Of a stretch of DNA of 35,634 nucleotides, positions 24,532 to 33,600 are shown one piece after another. The position numbers were made by a program, and so were the translations under genes. The number at the start of each line of letters is the position of its first letter. The stretch's first letter is position 1. The stretch covers positions 1-35,634 of the forward strand of contig SIBU01000008.1 of NCBI GenBank assembly GCA_009695005.1, written 5' to 3'. Below the pieces are notes generated by a model. It did not search any database, was not told the origin of the DNA, and worked only from the letters and a program-made list of their open reading frames with translations. This DNA comes from Candidatus Tayloriibacteriota bacterium (GTDB lineage Bacteria; Patescibacteriota; Minisyncoccia; Phycocordibacterales; SIBU01).

Positions 24532-24594
24532 TTTAATAATGTAGATTTTCCTATCTGATATAAAGAATATTTTTATCGTATAAAAAAACGACAC
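24522..24594 (-). pseudogene. Diverged 5' end of an ATP-cone nuclease gene
   Basis: This block resembles the promoter and first codons of the gene starting at 23723 (bases 23683-23758). Both share AATATTCTTTAT before the start and the codons for SD-x-KI-x-IIK. Here the start codon is ATA (24559-24561), and after about ten codons the frame runs into the duplicated mnmA end. The two sequences share GACGGAAC at the junction. It is a truncated remnant, not a gene. Confidence 0.65.
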
Positions 24595-24608
24595 CACTAG
24601 GATGTCGT
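24582..24608 (-). terminator. Terminator of the 224-aa membrane protein gene
   Basis: ACGACA and TGTCGT pair around a 9-base loop; on the minus strand the stem is followed by TTTTTTTATACG. It lies about 30 bases after the stop at 24636. Confidence 0.8.
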
Positions 24609-24635
24609 CTGGGGTACACGGAATTTACTTGCTAA

Positions 24636-25310
24636 TCAGTCAGGTTCGACTGCGGGTTTGACCGAATGCTTACGTTCCATAGCGATAACCCTGTCGGCCT
24701 CAATAAACATCGGATCGAACTTCTCAATCTTGAAACAAAAGCGTTTTCTAAGCAAAGCCGAAAACTCTCGTAATTCAGCACGCAAATTTTCCAAAATCAA
24801 CTCTTTACTCTCAATGCCATCGGCGCGCTCAATCCTAACAATTTCAATAATTCTTTTCTCAATTATGTCTGTTACAAACGGTAATGCTCTGCTATATTCG
24901 TAGGGTAACTCAACAATACCAGTTTTCAAACCCCACGCCTTAAGCATTTCATCCAATCTGTTCACGTCCGCTGTGAATCTCCGGACAGGAGTAAACTCAA
25001 TCAGGTCAAAAAAAAATGCCGATGTAAACGATATGACCGACAATGCTATGGACCCTTTGAAAGAAAGGTCCAGAAGGCTAAACCAACCGTTACCCCAGTA
25101 AGTGTAAGCGTCTGAGTAGAACTTGCTAAATAACGCTGAGAAATACGCTAGCAGAAAAGAAAACGACAACAAATATTCGACAATACCAATGTTGCTAAGC
25201 AGTCCTTTTTTGTTAGTTGGGGGACCGACCCATAGCGATAGTAAAAACGTTACAACCGGCGCAAAGCCTGATTTGCTTAGTTCGTCGACCCTAATACCTC
25301 TAATTTTCAT
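24636..25310 (-). CDS. Membrane protein of unknown function, 224 aa
   Basis: I take the ATG at 25310, which has an AGGAG ribosome-binding site nine bases upstream; the longer frame starts with a TTG that touches that site. Two to three membrane helices lie in the first 105 residues (VVTFLLSLWVG, IVEYLLSFSFLLAYFSALF, SIALSVISFTSAFFFDLI). The rest is a charged, helical cytoplasmic domain with LPYEYSRALPFVTDIIEKR and a long Glu/Arg helix. No family was recognised. It lies in the insert between the two mnmA 3' ends and has its own terminator, so it was probably acquired with that insert. Confidence 0.7.
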   Translation of the reverse strand: MKIRGIRVDELSKSGFAPVVTFLLSLWVGPPTNKKGLLSNIGIVEYLLSFSFLLAYFSALFSKFYSDAYTYWGNGWFSLLDLSFKGSIALSVISFTSAFFFDLIEFTPVRRFTADVNRLDEMLKAWGLKTGIVELPYEYSRALPFVTDIIEKRIIEIVRIERADGIESKELILENLRAELREFSALLRKRFCFKIEKFDPMFIEADRVIAMERKHSVKPAVEPD

Positions 25311-25481
25311 ATCAAACAACTCCTATCTGTCCAGCTGTAGTCAATACACCAATGGGGATCGGTCCCATAGCATTATCACTTTCGGGGTGACACTCACCTT
25401 CGGGGGCGGGCTATACTTCATTGTTTTATATCGATTTGTCCAGATGAACTATGTATTTTATATGCCAAACATTCAACAATG

Positions 25482-26624
25482 TCAAGTGGCATGAATCACC
25501 CCTCCCCCCAAACACACCTCTCTTTCATAAAAAACAATTGACTGCCCTGACGCTCCTCCAATCTGTGCTTCATCAAACTCGATGAGGATTCGTGATTTCT
25601 GATTTCTGATTCTTACCATTTGCAATAGCTGACGATAACGGAGACGGGCGAGGACCCGCGTTCCGTCTGACGGAACGCGGGTAATCCAATTTACATCCTT
25701 CAGTTCGAAAACTTTTTTGGAGTTCTCTCCAATACTTGTCTTTGGGTCATGAGAAACAGTTAGTGTGTTTTTTTTGATATCCTTAGCTACCACATAATAC
25801 GGTTTAGCATTCGCATCTAAGTCTGACCTCTTTCCAGACTTAGAGTCAGACCTCGACGTGAGAAAACCGTGCCTCTCACCGAGAGTGAAATACATCGCTC
25901 CGTCATGACTACCAATAACTTCTCCACCCTCATTCAACACTTTCCCCTTTTTTGGCTTGATAAACTGTTTTAGGAACTCCTTCACATCTATCTTACCCAA
26001 GAAGCACAATCCCTGACTATCCTTTTTTTCTGCGGTCACCAAACCAAACTTTTTGGCCAATTTTCTCACTTCGGATTTCTCTAAATGTCCAACTGGAAAA
26101 AGAGTATGCGCTAGTTGTTCTTGTGTTAGAGTCCATAAAAAATAACTTTGATCTTTTTGCGGGTCAAAACCCGCTAGCAGGTTGTAAGATTTAGTATTTA
26201 AGATTTTAGTTTTTGGGCTCTCAGCCTCCAACTTTAAATATTCGACTATTCGCGCGTAATGACCAGTGGCTACAAAGTCAGCACCATTTTGTCGCGCGAA
26301 CTTATAGAAACCACCAAACTTTACATATTTGTTACACATTACATCCGGATTAGGTGTCCTTCCTATTTTGTACTCATTTATCATGTAATCAACAACCTCA
26401 CACTTGTATTCTTTACTCAAATCAAGCGTCATGAAGGGAATACCGAGCTTTGCGCACACTCTCATGGCATCGAGCCTGTCTTCTTTCCATGTACATTCAA
26501 TCCAATCAGGTTGCCAAACCTTGATAAATACCCCAGTCACGTTAAAACCCTGTTCCTGGAGGAGTGCCGCAGAAACCGAGGAATCTACGCCACCAGACAT
26601 GCCGACAAATACTATTTTGCTCAT
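25482..26624 (-). CDS. mnmA: tRNA-specific 2-thiouridylase MnmA, 380 aa
   Basis: MnmA puts sulfur on the wobble uridine of tRNA-Lys, -Glu and -Gln using ATP. I take the ATG at 26624 (MSKIVFVGMSGGVDSS); another is at 26636. The PP-loop is SGGVDSS near the N-terminus. The two catalytic cysteines are present: one in NPDVMCNKYVKFG (about residue 97) and one in SQGLCFLGKI (about residue 207). The C-terminal barrel ends at EVCLGGGVIHAT. A 29-base palindrome lies inside the gene at 25654-25682, and the last 170 bases are duplicated at 24362-24531. The protein is complete. Confidence 0.97.
   Translation of the reverse strand: MSKIVFVGMSGGVDSSVSAALLQEQGFNVTGVFIKVWQPDWIECTWKEDRLDAMRVCAKLGIPFMTLDLSKEYKCEVVDYMINEYKIGRTPNPDVMCNKYVKFGGFYKFARQNGADFVATGHYARIVEYLKLEAESPKTKILNTKSYNLLAGFDPQKDQSYFLWTLTQEQLAHTLFPVGHLEKSEVRKLAKKFGLVTAEKKDSQGLCFLGKIDVKEFLKQFIKPKKGKVLNEGGEVIGSHDGAMYFTLGERHGFLTSRSDSKSGKRSDLDANAKPYYVVAKDIKKNTLTVSHDPKTSIGENSKKVFELKDVNWITRVPSDGTRVLARLRYRQLLQMVRIRNQKSRILIEFDEAQIGGASGQSIVFYEREVCLGGGVIHAT
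25500..25669 (-). repeat. mnmA 3'-end direct repeat, functional copy
   Basis: This is the partner of the repeat at 24362-24531, in the same orientation, 1138 bases away, with 162 of 170 bases identical. The differences cluster in the upstream 80 bases of the gene end. Confidence 0.9.
25654..25682. repeat. 29-base perfect palindrome inside mnmA
   Basis: ACCCGCGTTCCGTC and GACGGAACGCGGGT are perfect inverted repeats around a single T. The duplicated mnmA end stops one base past the centre, so the breakpoint coincides with this possible hairpin. Confidence 0.85.
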
Positions 26625-26685
26625 AAGTATTGACATGCTACCATACGCATGCTATTTTATCAAAGGTCAAAATATACCAAAAATA

Positions 26686-26934
26686 ATGAAAACTGAAAGT
26701 TTTTCGAAAATTGAGGTTCTGCCGTTTTTTGTTCTAAAAGCATGTGAACTGCCATCAACACGCGATGGCTCAGACATCACAACTCGAGCCTACCTTGGTC
26801 CTACCGGTACTGAACTTGTAAACGAGTACCTGTCGAAAGGATGGGAGATTCTACATTTTAGTTCTCATGTGGACGATAGCAAAAATGCAACCGTTCACGC
26901 CGTTGTGGTTGGGAAACCACGAATGAAAAGATAG
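26686..26934 (+). CDS. Hypothetical protein, 82 aa (DUF4177-like)
   Basis: The longer frame from 26404 runs opposite mnmA and is not real there; the ATG at 26686 (MKTESFSKIEV) lies just past the mnmA start. The second half, LVNEYLSKGWEILHFSSHV then HAVVVGKPR, resembles the DUF4177 pattern of a helix, a GWE motif and two strands. That match is tentative. It is divergent from mnmA, single, and followed by a strong terminator. Confidence 0.55.
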   Translation: MKTESFSKIEVLPFFVLKACELPSTRDGSDITTRAYLGPTGTELVNEYLSKGWEILHFSSHVDDSKNATVHAVVVGKPRMKR

Positions 26935-26953
26935 TATTATAAAAAGTGCCTTG

Positions 26954-26980
26954 CCGAGCTTTAACGCTCGGTTTTTTATT
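26954..26980 (+). terminator. Terminator of the 82-aa gene
   Basis: CCGAGC and GCTCGG pair around a 6-base loop and are followed by TTTTTTATT. Confidence 0.85.
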
Positions 26981-27003
26981 ATCTTGAAGTAATTTAGCAA
27001 ATA

Positions 27004-28014
27004 CTACTTCAAATACTTCTCTTTATTAGACACATGCTCCTCAAAAGTTTTTGCGTAATGCATATCTCCATGAATATCTGACAAATAGAATAAATAAGAT
27101 GATTTTGTTGGCGTAACAGCGGAAAGCAACGAATCCAATCCCGCATTGCCAATCCCAGTAGGAGGTAAACCTTTATATTTATAAGTGTTGTATGGAGAAT
27201 CAAATTTCAAATCATTTAGAGTGAGCTGAAATGTATTTTTACCAATTATGTATTGAAAAGGAGCATCAACCTGAAGTGGCATTCCGATTTCCAACCTTTT
27301 CCATAAAATACCAGAAATTACTTTCCGCGTTTCGGTTGTCCTCGCTTCTGCTTCGAGTATCGAAGCCATAATTACGATATCTTTAAGCGGTTTTTTAAAA
27401 CTTTTTATACTTGTGTCGATTGATGCTACTTTTTGGTCAAAATTCTTCTTAAATATATCAACAACTTCAGGTACTTTGGCATTGGGGGAAAATTGATAAG
27501 TGTCAGGAAAAAGATAGCCCTCCATGGTCTTTGTCATTTCAAGAAATTCATTTGCATTGAAATCAAACAACTGATTTTCTAAAAGAACTGACATTTGTCT
27601 TGAAGTTGAACCTTCCGGAAAAGTTATTTTTACTGGTGTTAAACCAAAAATTCCAGCGCTCAATCTTGATGCTACTTCGAAAACATTGGCTGGTTTTTCA
27701 AAAAAATAATCGCCCGCCATCACACTTCGCTCACCGTGCATAATTATAACGATACCCCTAAAAACAAACGGTGAACTTATAACATGCTGGACATAAAGAG
27801 AATTCGCTATGCCATTAAGCCCCGCATTTCCAATTACGGGAACAATAGTTTTGACCGGAAAGGTTTTCGGTGACTCTACATACATACGATAGAAGGTGAG
27901 GAAAAGAAATAAAAAACTGAAAAAAGCTACGATCCAAAGGACTATCGTGCGTTTTTTGTCGCCGAGTTTGCCCACAAATACAGGTAGAGGTTTATTTGAA
28001 TCCAAAGATGACAT
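27004..28014 (-). CDS. mltG: Endolytic murein transglycosylase MltG, 336 aa
   Basis: MltG cuts growing glycan strands in the periplasm or at the cell surface and so sets their length. A cytoplasmic tail of about 20 residues is followed by one membrane helix (about 24-43). The YceG domain is clear: ITFPEGSTSRQM, EGYLFPDTYQF, and IMASILEAEART with the catalytic Glu at about residue 221, then LPPTGIGNAGLDSL. The length is near normal. It starts eight bases after the stop of the upstream 461-aa membrane protein gene, so they share a transcript. Confidence 0.95.
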   Translation of the reverse strand: MSSLDSNKPLPVFVGKLGDKKRTIVLWIVAFFSFLFLFLTFYRMYVESPKTFPVKTIVPVIGNAGLNGIANSLYVQHVISSPFVFRGIVIIMHGERSVMAGDYFFEKPANVFEVASRLSAGIFGLTPVKITFPEGSTSRQMSVLLENQLFDFNANEFLEMTKTMEGYLFPDTYQFSPNAKVPEVVDIFKKNFDQKVASIDTSIKSFKKPLKDIVIMASILEAEARTTETRKVISGILWKRLEIGMPLQVDAPFQYIIGKNTFQLTLNDLKFDSPYNTYKYKGLPPTGIGNAGLDSLLSAVTPTKSSYLFYLSDIHGDMHYAKTFEEHVSNKEKYLK

Positions 28015-28022
28015 TGTGGATG

Positions 28023-29408
28023 TTAAATTGGCAAATTGGATGGAGCCTGCGATCGCTTTGATGCAATACGCTCAAGTGATGGCGTAGCCGCAACACTGCC
28101 TGGGAAATGAAATATTGTTGCTAACTCCTCTGTGTTTAGAATAATTGGTACCTGTTCGAAATTCTTAAAAGGAGGTTGAAAAAAAGACCTAAGCTTAAAT
28201 GCTTCCATCATTTCTTTTTCAGCACGTGTTCTTCTAATCCTTCGAAAATCTTGCCAAGGGTAATCATAATCTGTAAACCATCCTAATTTAAAACCATTCA
28301 GATCGTCATTTGAACTGTATTGTCTAAATGAACCGATTAAACCCGTAATTCCAATATTATTAAATGTCTCTTTAGTTGCAATGTAGCATCCTCGAATACA
28401 AGCGTCAAACGGAAATTTCGACACGCTCTTCTCGATTGCAGCAATTGTGTTTTGCTGACCCTTGGTTGGGTTCGGCATTCCGGGAAACTCACTCCCTTCT
28501 TTTTCCATTACTGATTCCTCACGTATTTTTTCTATTTCGTGTCTTGCTTTTTCCTTCCAGTCACCTTTCGCAAAAAGCACACCGTCCTTTAATTTTACTC
28601 CACGATGTGCCTGAATTAAAATTTGGATCCAAACGTTCTCCCCCTTTCGCATCGAACCTAAGTACTCCAAAACCGATGTCATAGGATCAATTTTAAATTC
28701 CTCCTTTGGATCTTCATGCAATCCATAATCCACATAAGTTTTAATGGGGTAAACACTGGCCTTGGAAAATTTAAAATAAGTAGCCCACATTGGAATATTT
28801 ACTGGGTCAGGCTCATGCGGTACCCAACTCATATAATCCTCAGATTCATGAATTTCAACATTAGGATACTGAGCGTAGATTTGAGACTCAATCAAATTTC
28901 TGAATTTTTTAAAAGACCAAATGTAGAACTTAATCTGACCACCTGTCGAAACAATCTCAAACGAAAACCAAGGTCGAACATTTCCATTCCAATACGTTTG
29001 AATATATGTGGCAGAACCGGTTTGGAAAAGCGAAGTAAAAAAAAGCTCCATTGCTAAAGGTGATTTCATCGTTTCCTTTGGGATTCTAACTTCAAGCAGT
29101 ACTGAACCAGCCTTGTTGATATAATCAGTGCGAATGTATCTCATCCAACCACCTATAAACATTGCACCCAGTGCCAGCGGAGCCCATATTGGCGCGGTGA
29201 CATTTAAAATTTTAAATACAAGAGAAAAATTAAAAAATGTGATAACTGGGGTGGTAAAAAAAATGAACGCAGAGAGCATCCCAAAAATACTAAATATGAA
29301 AAGCCAGCGTTGAATTTGCGAGACTTTTTCATTATTACTTTCAAGTAATGTGCCTTGAATAATATTGTAAAAAAGTTCAAGACCACCGTAGAACCAATCC
29401 TTAATCAT
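28023..29408 (-). CDS. Large membrane-anchored protein of unknown function, 461 aa
   Basis: Two membrane helices lie at about 35-57 and 67-88, followed by a soluble domain of 370 residues. The C-terminus reads TIFHFPGSVAATPSLERI and ends SNLPI. This kind of ending resembles the N-terminal module that precedes VirD4/HerA-type ATPase domains in some Patescibacteria proteins (DUF8128-like), but here no ATPase follows; the next gene is mltG. The family match is from memory and tentative. If correct, the partner ATPase must be encoded elsewhere. The operon with mltG suggests an envelope role. Confidence 0.55.
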   Translation of the reverse strand: MIKDWFYGGLELFYNIIQGTLLESNNEKVSQIQRWLFIFSIFGMLSAFIFFTTPVITFFNFSLVFKILNVTAPIWAPLALGAMFIGGWMRYIRTDYINKAGSVLLEVRIPKETMKSPLAMELFFTSLFQTGSATYIQTYWNGNVRPWFSFEIVSTGGQIKFYIWSFKKFRNLIESQIYAQYPNVEIHESEDYMSWVPHEPDPVNIPMWATYFKFSKASVYPIKTYVDYGLHEDPKEEFKIDPMTSVLEYLGSMRKGENVWIQILIQAHRGVKLKDGVLFAKGDWKEKARHEIEKIREESVMEKEGSEFPGMPNPTKGQQNTIAAIEKSVSKFPFDACIRGCYIATKETFNNIGITGLIGSFRQYSSNDDLNGFKLGWFTDYDYPWQDFRRIRRTRAEKEMMEAFKLRSFFQPPFKNFEQVPIILNTEELATIFHFPGSVAATPSLERIASKRSQAPSNLPI

Positions 29409-29447
29409 ACGTACTATAATACCGTATACTTTAAAAATTTTCTATAG

Positions 29448-29482
29448 CAAAAAACTCCCAAACAGTGTTTGGAAGTTTTTTA
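29448..29482 (-). terminator. Terminator of the sigma4-HARE gene
   Basis: ACTCCCAAAC and GTTTGGAAGT pair (one mismatch) around 3 bases. T runs exist on both strands; on the minus strand the stem is followed by TTTTTTGC, right after the stop at 29486. Confidence 0.8.
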
Positions 29483-29485
29483 TGA

Positions 29486-30517
29486 TTAGGCTATAAGATA
29501 TTGACCTTCTTTGTTTTTCTTGAAAAATCTTGGATTTTGAAGGTTTACTATAATTGTATTCTCCTTAACATATCTTTCTTTTAGTACCTTATCGATTACC
29601 TGCTCTCTGTTAAGCGGACCGTTAGATTCTATAACTTTTCGAATTACATCTTTAACCACACCTGACATGTATCCCCATTCTGCCAAAGCATACAATCCCC
29701 GACCAACAAGAACAAAGCGCTGATCTTTAATTAGTTCATTGTGAGTAGTGGCAACATGTGCCTTTTTACCAAACAGTTTCTCAATTGACTTGGCTACTTC
29801 ACGAAAATGAATTGGACTGCCATGGCGTCTGATAACCAAGAAAGCGTAATCTCGCATTCCTTTTGCTCTGATATTCGGAGATGAAGTTAGACCCCACTCG
29901 CCCAAAGGATTCTTACCAATCATTTTTGAAAGAGCCAACCAGCGCTTAACTACTTCTTTATCCTTTTTATAGTCGTCCGAAATATCCTCTACGTGACTTA
30001 AAAAAGTAGCAATAATGTCCAACTCTGAAACCAAATCCTTATTAGAAAGATTTCTGTATAGTTTTTTAAGAGCATCATGAACCTTCTTGGCCAAATCATC
30101 ACTTACATGCCAATGATGCTTGAAATGCTCATCCTCTTTTTCTCGCTTGAAAGTTCCACCAAGCACTAACAATAAATGCAAGTGATGCTGAATACTTTTA
30201 TCCTTTGAAAAAAAGCTTAGCAAATCCTCCTCAGTAATTATTCCACCTAATTTATGAATTAACGACTCTAATTCTGTCCAGATCGGCTTTTCCTTTGTAT
30301 ATACTTCAGAACGTTTAATACTATGAATGGCGTAATTCTCAATTTGTCTGACACGCTCACGAGTAATACCGTACTTCTTTCCAATGGATTCAAGAGTCAT
30401 CTTGTGAGAATCTTTGTCGAGACCGTAACGACTGTTTATAACGTCGCGAGCTCTTTCTGGAAGGACTGCGAGAAGTTTCTTGCTAACTTGTTTTGGATTG
30501 AAAGTTAAAGTATTCAT
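29486..30517 (-). CDS. Sigma-70 region 4/HARE-HTH fusion regulator, 343 aa
   Basis: I take the ATG at 30517. Residues about 18-66 are a sigma-70 region 4 helix-turn-helix: LPERARDVINSRYGLD, TLESIGKKYGITRERVRQIE. No region 2 or 3 exists, so it cannot be a complete sigma factor. A middle helical part follows. Residues about 218-283 match a HARE-HTH domain (DYAFLVIRRHGSPIHFREVA, then VGRGLYALAEWGY), known from the delta subunit of RNA polymerase and from chromatin proteins. A last winged-helix-like segment ends the protein. It probably binds RNA polymerase and DNA as a transcription regulator. It has its own TTGACA promoter and a palindrome close to the start codon. Confidence 0.85.
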   Translation of the reverse strand: MNTLTFNPKQVSKKLLAVLPERARDVINSRYGLDKDSHKMTLESIGKKYGITRERVRQIENYAIHSIKRSEVYTKEKPIWTELESLIHKLGGIITEEDLLSFFSKDKSIQHHLHLLLVLGGTFKREKEDEHFKHHWHVSDDLAKKVHDALKKLYRNLSNKDLVSELDIIATFLSHVEDISDDYKKDKEVVKRWLALSKMIGKNPLGEWGLTSSPNIRAKGMRDYAFLVIRRHGSPIHFREVAKSIEKLFGKKAHVATTHNELIKDQRFVLVGRGLYALAEWGYMSGVVKDVIRKVIESNGPLNREQVIDKVLKERYVKENTIIVNLQNPRFFKKNKEGQYLIA

Positions 30518-30525
30518 GACACATG

Positions 30526-30538
30526 ACCACAATGTGGT
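30526..30538. promoter_or_regulatory. Palindrome in the leader of the sigma4-HARE gene
   Basis: ACCAC-aat-GTGGT is a short inverted repeat nine bases before the start codon. It could be a leader hairpin or a protein-binding site, perhaps for self-control. The function is inferred. Confidence 0.35.
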
Positions 30539-30581
30539 TTTTATTAATATTTAGCTTCTAATTTAAATAACTTATTAATTG

Positions 30582-30610
30582 AGTTTAAGATAAGATGTAC
30601 TGCTTGTCAA
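30582..30610 (-). promoter_or_regulatory. Promoter of the sigma4-HARE gene
   Basis: On the minus strand TTGACA (30605-30610) and TAAACT (30582-30587) are separated by 17 bases. The transcript would start about 60 bases before the ATG at 30517. Confidence 0.6.
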
Positions 30611-30633
30611 CTGTGTGATAATTTATGCAGGGA

Positions 30634-33600
30634 TTACAACACAATGTTTACGATTCTTCCTTTGACATAAATAATTTTTTTAATCTCTTTTCCATCCAAC
30701 CATTTTGTAATTTCGGGCAACATAAGAATTTTAGCTTTTGCCTCTTCCTCTGAAATATCTGCTTCAACTGATAACCTTCCACGAACTTTACCATTAATTT
30801 GAATAATCAAATTTTCAAACGCTGATGTCATGATCAATAAATCAAATGACGGCCAAGATTCAAGGTGAATTGATTTTTTATGAGACAACATATGCCACAA
30901 CTCATCTGTAATATGGGGAGTAAAAGGGGCCAACAAGCGAAGGAAAATTTCATAATTTTTTATTGAAACTTCCTCTTCCTTATCCATCTCATTAGCAAGA
31001 ATCATCATTGAGCTTACTGCGGTATTAAATCTCGTAGCTTCTATGTCATCTCCCACTTTCTTAATAGTTTTATGTAAAAGTGTTTCTAATTTTGAATTAG
31101 TAATTTTTGACCTTTTTCTCTTTTGTGATTTGGAATTTACGTTTTGAGTTTTCTCAAAAAGTCTCCAAACCTTTTCGAGAAATCTTCTTGGGCCAATCAT
31201 TGATTCAGTAGACCACGCAATGTGTTGATCAAAAGGTCCCATAAACATTTCGTACAAACGCAAAGTATCTGCTCCAAATTGCTCGATTAGAGTATCAGGA
31301 TTTACTACATTACCCACAGACTTGGACATCTTTGCTCCACCCTCACCAAGAATAAGCCCATGCGAGGTACGCTTGAGATATGGCTCACTTGTTGGAACAA
31401 GTTTTAGATCAAATAGAAATTTATGCCAAAATCTCGAATATAGAAGATGCAGTGTTGTGTGTTCCATTCCGCCGTTGTACCAATCCACCGGAGTCCAATA
31501 CTTCAACGCTTTAGCCGAAGCAAACTCACGTTTATTTTTAGAATCGGCATAACGAAGATAATACCAAGAGGAACCTGCCCAATTTGGCATTGTATCGGTT
31601 TCTCTTTTTGCAGGACCCTTACATTTTGGACATTTTACATTTACCCAATTTTCAATGACTGCCAGTGGAGACTCTCCGGTATCAGTTGGCAGATAATTTT
31701 TAACATTTGGTAATTTTACAGGCAAATCCTTTTCAGGAACTGCTACTGCTCCACACTTTTGACAGTGAATCACAGGTATCGGTTCCCCCCAATAACGCTG
31801 ACGGGAGAAAATCCAGTCACGAAGTTTGAAAGTTGTGATTTTTTTTCCATAACCTTTTTCTTCCATGTATTCCATTATTTTTTTAGTAGCCTCATGAATA
31901 TCTGTCCCATTTAAAAATTCACTGTTTATCATCGTTCCTGTATCTTCCTGAACTTGCTCTTTTTTGGTAATTGGTGATACATCTCCATCTGGACCGACAA
32001 CGACACGAACAATTTCCAACTTCATTTCTTGAGCAAATTCAAAATCGCGCATATCATGTCCCGGCACACCGACTAAGGCTCCAGTACCTACGCCACCCAA
32101 TACAAAATCCGCGACATACATCGGCATCTTTCTATTGTTCAAACTATTCACTGCATACAAACCAGTAAACACTCCTGTTTTCTTCCTCCCTTCCGCTAAT
32201 CGCTCAATATCAGTTCTTTTGTTGACCTGCTCAATATAAACCGAAACTTCCTTTTTGTTCGGAAAATGTTCCAAATTTTCTTTGACAAATGCCCCGTCGG
32301 GAGCCAAAGCAATAAAGGTGGCGCCGAAATTTGTATCTGGTCTTGTTGTAAAAATTGTTACAGTTTTTTTAAAACCATCAATTGGATAAGTAATGTTAAT
32401 TCCGTGAGATTTACCTATCCAATTCTTCTGCTGTATTCTTATTTTTTCTAAATAATCAATTGCGGTCTTATCACCAAGCATTCTCGGTACAAAATGTTTT
32501 TTAAACATCATTGCGATGCGAACATATCGAACATCATCACTTTGATCAGCTTTAAACACACCGGTCTTTGAATCCTTTAGAAGAGCCTCAGTCGGATAAC
32601 CAGGCCAATAACTTTTCGCTTGCACCTTGTCCTGCAAGATATAATTAGCGGGAACTTCTTCTCTAACAAATGTTCCATTCTCGTCTGTATAAGCTATGCC
32701 ATAATGAAAATTAGCCTTAGACTCGCCTCCAACTCCCTTTAGAAAGTTTTTCAAAAAAACTACAACCTCCTCATCTGTGGCTCTTTCACTAGAAGGATTG
32801 GCATGTTTACGAAGATGCACCATAAAGCCTTTATTTTCCGGCCACTTGTCAATCCACAAAATATGGTCAGTGGAAATAGTTGGTATACCTGTTGCTTTGA
32901 AATAGAATTCGGATTTCTTTTTTGCATTCTCAAGAAAATCATCCCCTTCTACAAGCTTACTGTCGTCAACAGGGGGAATATCATCAAAAGTAATAAGGCT
33001 TATACCGACTACACCGGCAAAACAGGCCTTTATCATTTTCACCTTTGCAGAATTACGAGTACCGATAAGTACTCTCTTTGGATCCAAATCCCTATCTAAA
33101 CGATCTGCGTATTTCGTAATCGCAAGCATCCATTGCTCTTTCTCTCTTTTCTCAACGGGAGTTCCACAACGCTCGCAACAACCATCCACTACTTCCTCAT
33201 TAGCCAGACCGGTTTTATCCTTTGGACACCAATTGATAGCCATTTTCTTTTTGTAGGCTAAACCTTTCTCTAAAAATTTAAGAAAAATCCACTGAGTCCA
33301 TTTGTAGTATTCTGGATCAGTTGTATTTATTTCTCTTGACCAATCAAATGAAAAGCCAAGCGCCTTAAGTTGTCGCCTAAAGGTATCAGTATTTTTTTTA
33401 GTCACAATCGCCGGCTGTATACCCGTTTTAATGGCGTAATTCTCTGTAGGAAGCCCGAAAGCATCCCAACCTATAGGATATAGCACTTCGTTGCCTTCCG
33501 CGCGACGCTTACGCGCAATAATGTCCATCGCAGTATTACTTCTTATGTGTCCAACATGCAAACCATCTCCTGATGGGTAAGGAAATTCGATGAGTCCGTA

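Noticed and set aside
24532-25499. Insertion sequence between the mnmA ends
   Set aside because: The insert has no transposase or integrase and no terminal inverted repeats; it is described as an insert of unknown mechanism.
26404-26685. N-terminal extension of the 82-aa plus-strand gene
   Set aside because: This part is opposite the mnmA start region, whose protein is certain; the real start is the ATG at 26686.
32476-33084. Separate ITPase gene interrupting leuS
   Set aside because: The reading frame is continuous through the insert and both LeuRS halves are intact, so it is a domain insertion and not a gene insertion.
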